Assembly: GCA_045631845.1 (NCBI GenBank)
Contig: JAZQVM010000012.1
Span: 1-5,677, forward strand
DNA from: CAKSHC01 sp045631845
GTDB lineage: Bacteria; Bacillota; Clostridia; Oscillospirales; UMGS1783
Reading direction: 5' to 3'
Length of the DNA: 5,677 nt
Under the pieces are notes generated by a model. The model did no database searches, was not told the origin of the DNA, and saw only the letters and a program-made list of their open reading frames with translations. Shown here piece by piece: positions 5,512 through 5,677 of this stretch (position 1 is its first letter; every line of letters starts with the position of its first letter). A program made the translations under genes and the position numbers.

Positions 5512-5677
5512 GCATATCGCTATCATATAGCCTTCAGGTGCATCGGGAAATACAAATTCCCATCCATCGGGCATCGGCTCGTCCAGCACCCGATAAACGC
5601 CAACCCCCAACGCCTTACCCAAGGCCTCTTTCTTGACCCACTCTCTAAGCGGATCATCCCCGCCCAACCGCTTGGCA
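5494..5677 (-). CDS. 4'-phosphopantetheinyl transferase superfamily protein (3' end, partial)
   Basis: The C-terminal 60 residues of a minus-strand gene whose start lies beyond the right edge. Reading the complement gives a frame free of stops from the edge to TAA at 5496-5494. The segment EWVKKEALGKALGVGVYRV matches the Sfp-type signature W-x-x-K-E-A-x-x-K-x-x-G-x-G, in which the Glu of KEA binds magnesium and the lysines contact coenzyme A. The end, EGYMIAICKKKES, fits the usual last strand (Y-hydrophobic-A-V-C). These enzymes move phosphopantetheine from CoA to a carrier-protein serine; the carrier (fatty acid, polyketide or peptide) cannot be told from this fragment. The gene converges on the trpB-Dabb unit, and its stop codon falls in the loop of their shared terminator. 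The N-terminal part with the first metal-binding aspartate is not visible. Confidence 0.8.
   Translation of the reverse strand, partial: AKRLGGDDPLREWVKKEALGKALGVGVYRVLDEPMPDGWEFVFPDAPEGYMIAICKKKES

Noticed and set aside
1..5677. Mobile element, CRISPR, defence system or phage content
   Set aside because: I found no transposase, integrase, repeat array or inverted-repeat ends. All the hairpins seen are explained as terminators or T-box structure, and base composition looks even across the genes.

Overview
The window looks like ordinary chromosome of a Gram-positive Firmicute, most likely a clostridial anaerobe of moderate GC content. The signs are strong AGGAGG-type ribosome binding sites, a T-box tRNA-sensing leader, short intrinsic terminators with U-tracts, and a B. 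subtilis NupOPQ-like nucleoside/BmpA-family ABC transporter. The genus cannot be fixed from the sequence alone. I see no insertion sequence, phage gene, CRISPR array, tRNA or rRNA gene.

Region 1 (1-2382) is the 3' part of an ABC import operon. It holds the C-terminal end of a two-domain ATPase, then two different permeases. All three overlap (11 bp and 1 bp), and an intrinsic terminator closes the unit. The lipoprotein binding protein and most of the ATPase would lie to the left. The family imports nucleosides or related compounds; the exact substrate is not visible here.

Region 2 (2387-3610) is a single-gene unit: an iron-dependent alcohol dehydrogenase very close to lactaldehyde reductase FucO, with its own terminator. 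No fucose or rhamnose genes are beside it in this window.

Region 3 (3644-5511) is a tryptophan-responsive unit. A strong extended -10 promoter drives a T-box leader of about 270 nt. Its specifier reads UGG (Trp), and its UGGC antiterminator bulge fits the G73 discriminator base of bacterial tRNA-Trp. Downstream are trpB (tryptophan synthase beta chain) and, overlapping by one base, a small Dabb-domain protein. No trpA or other trp gene is present in the unit, so this looks like a stand-alone TrpB made when charged tRNA-Trp runs low, perhaps to make tryptophan from indole and serine.

Region 4 (5494-5677, minus strand) is the 3' end of a convergent gene encoding a 4'-phosphopantetheinyl transferase. 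Its stop codon sits in the loop of the terminator that ends the trpB unit, so coding sequence and terminator share DNA.

The genes are recognisable families. The parts most worth attention are the T-box-controlled orphan trpB, its coupling to a Dabb protein, and the compact convergent end with the phosphopantetheinyl transferase.
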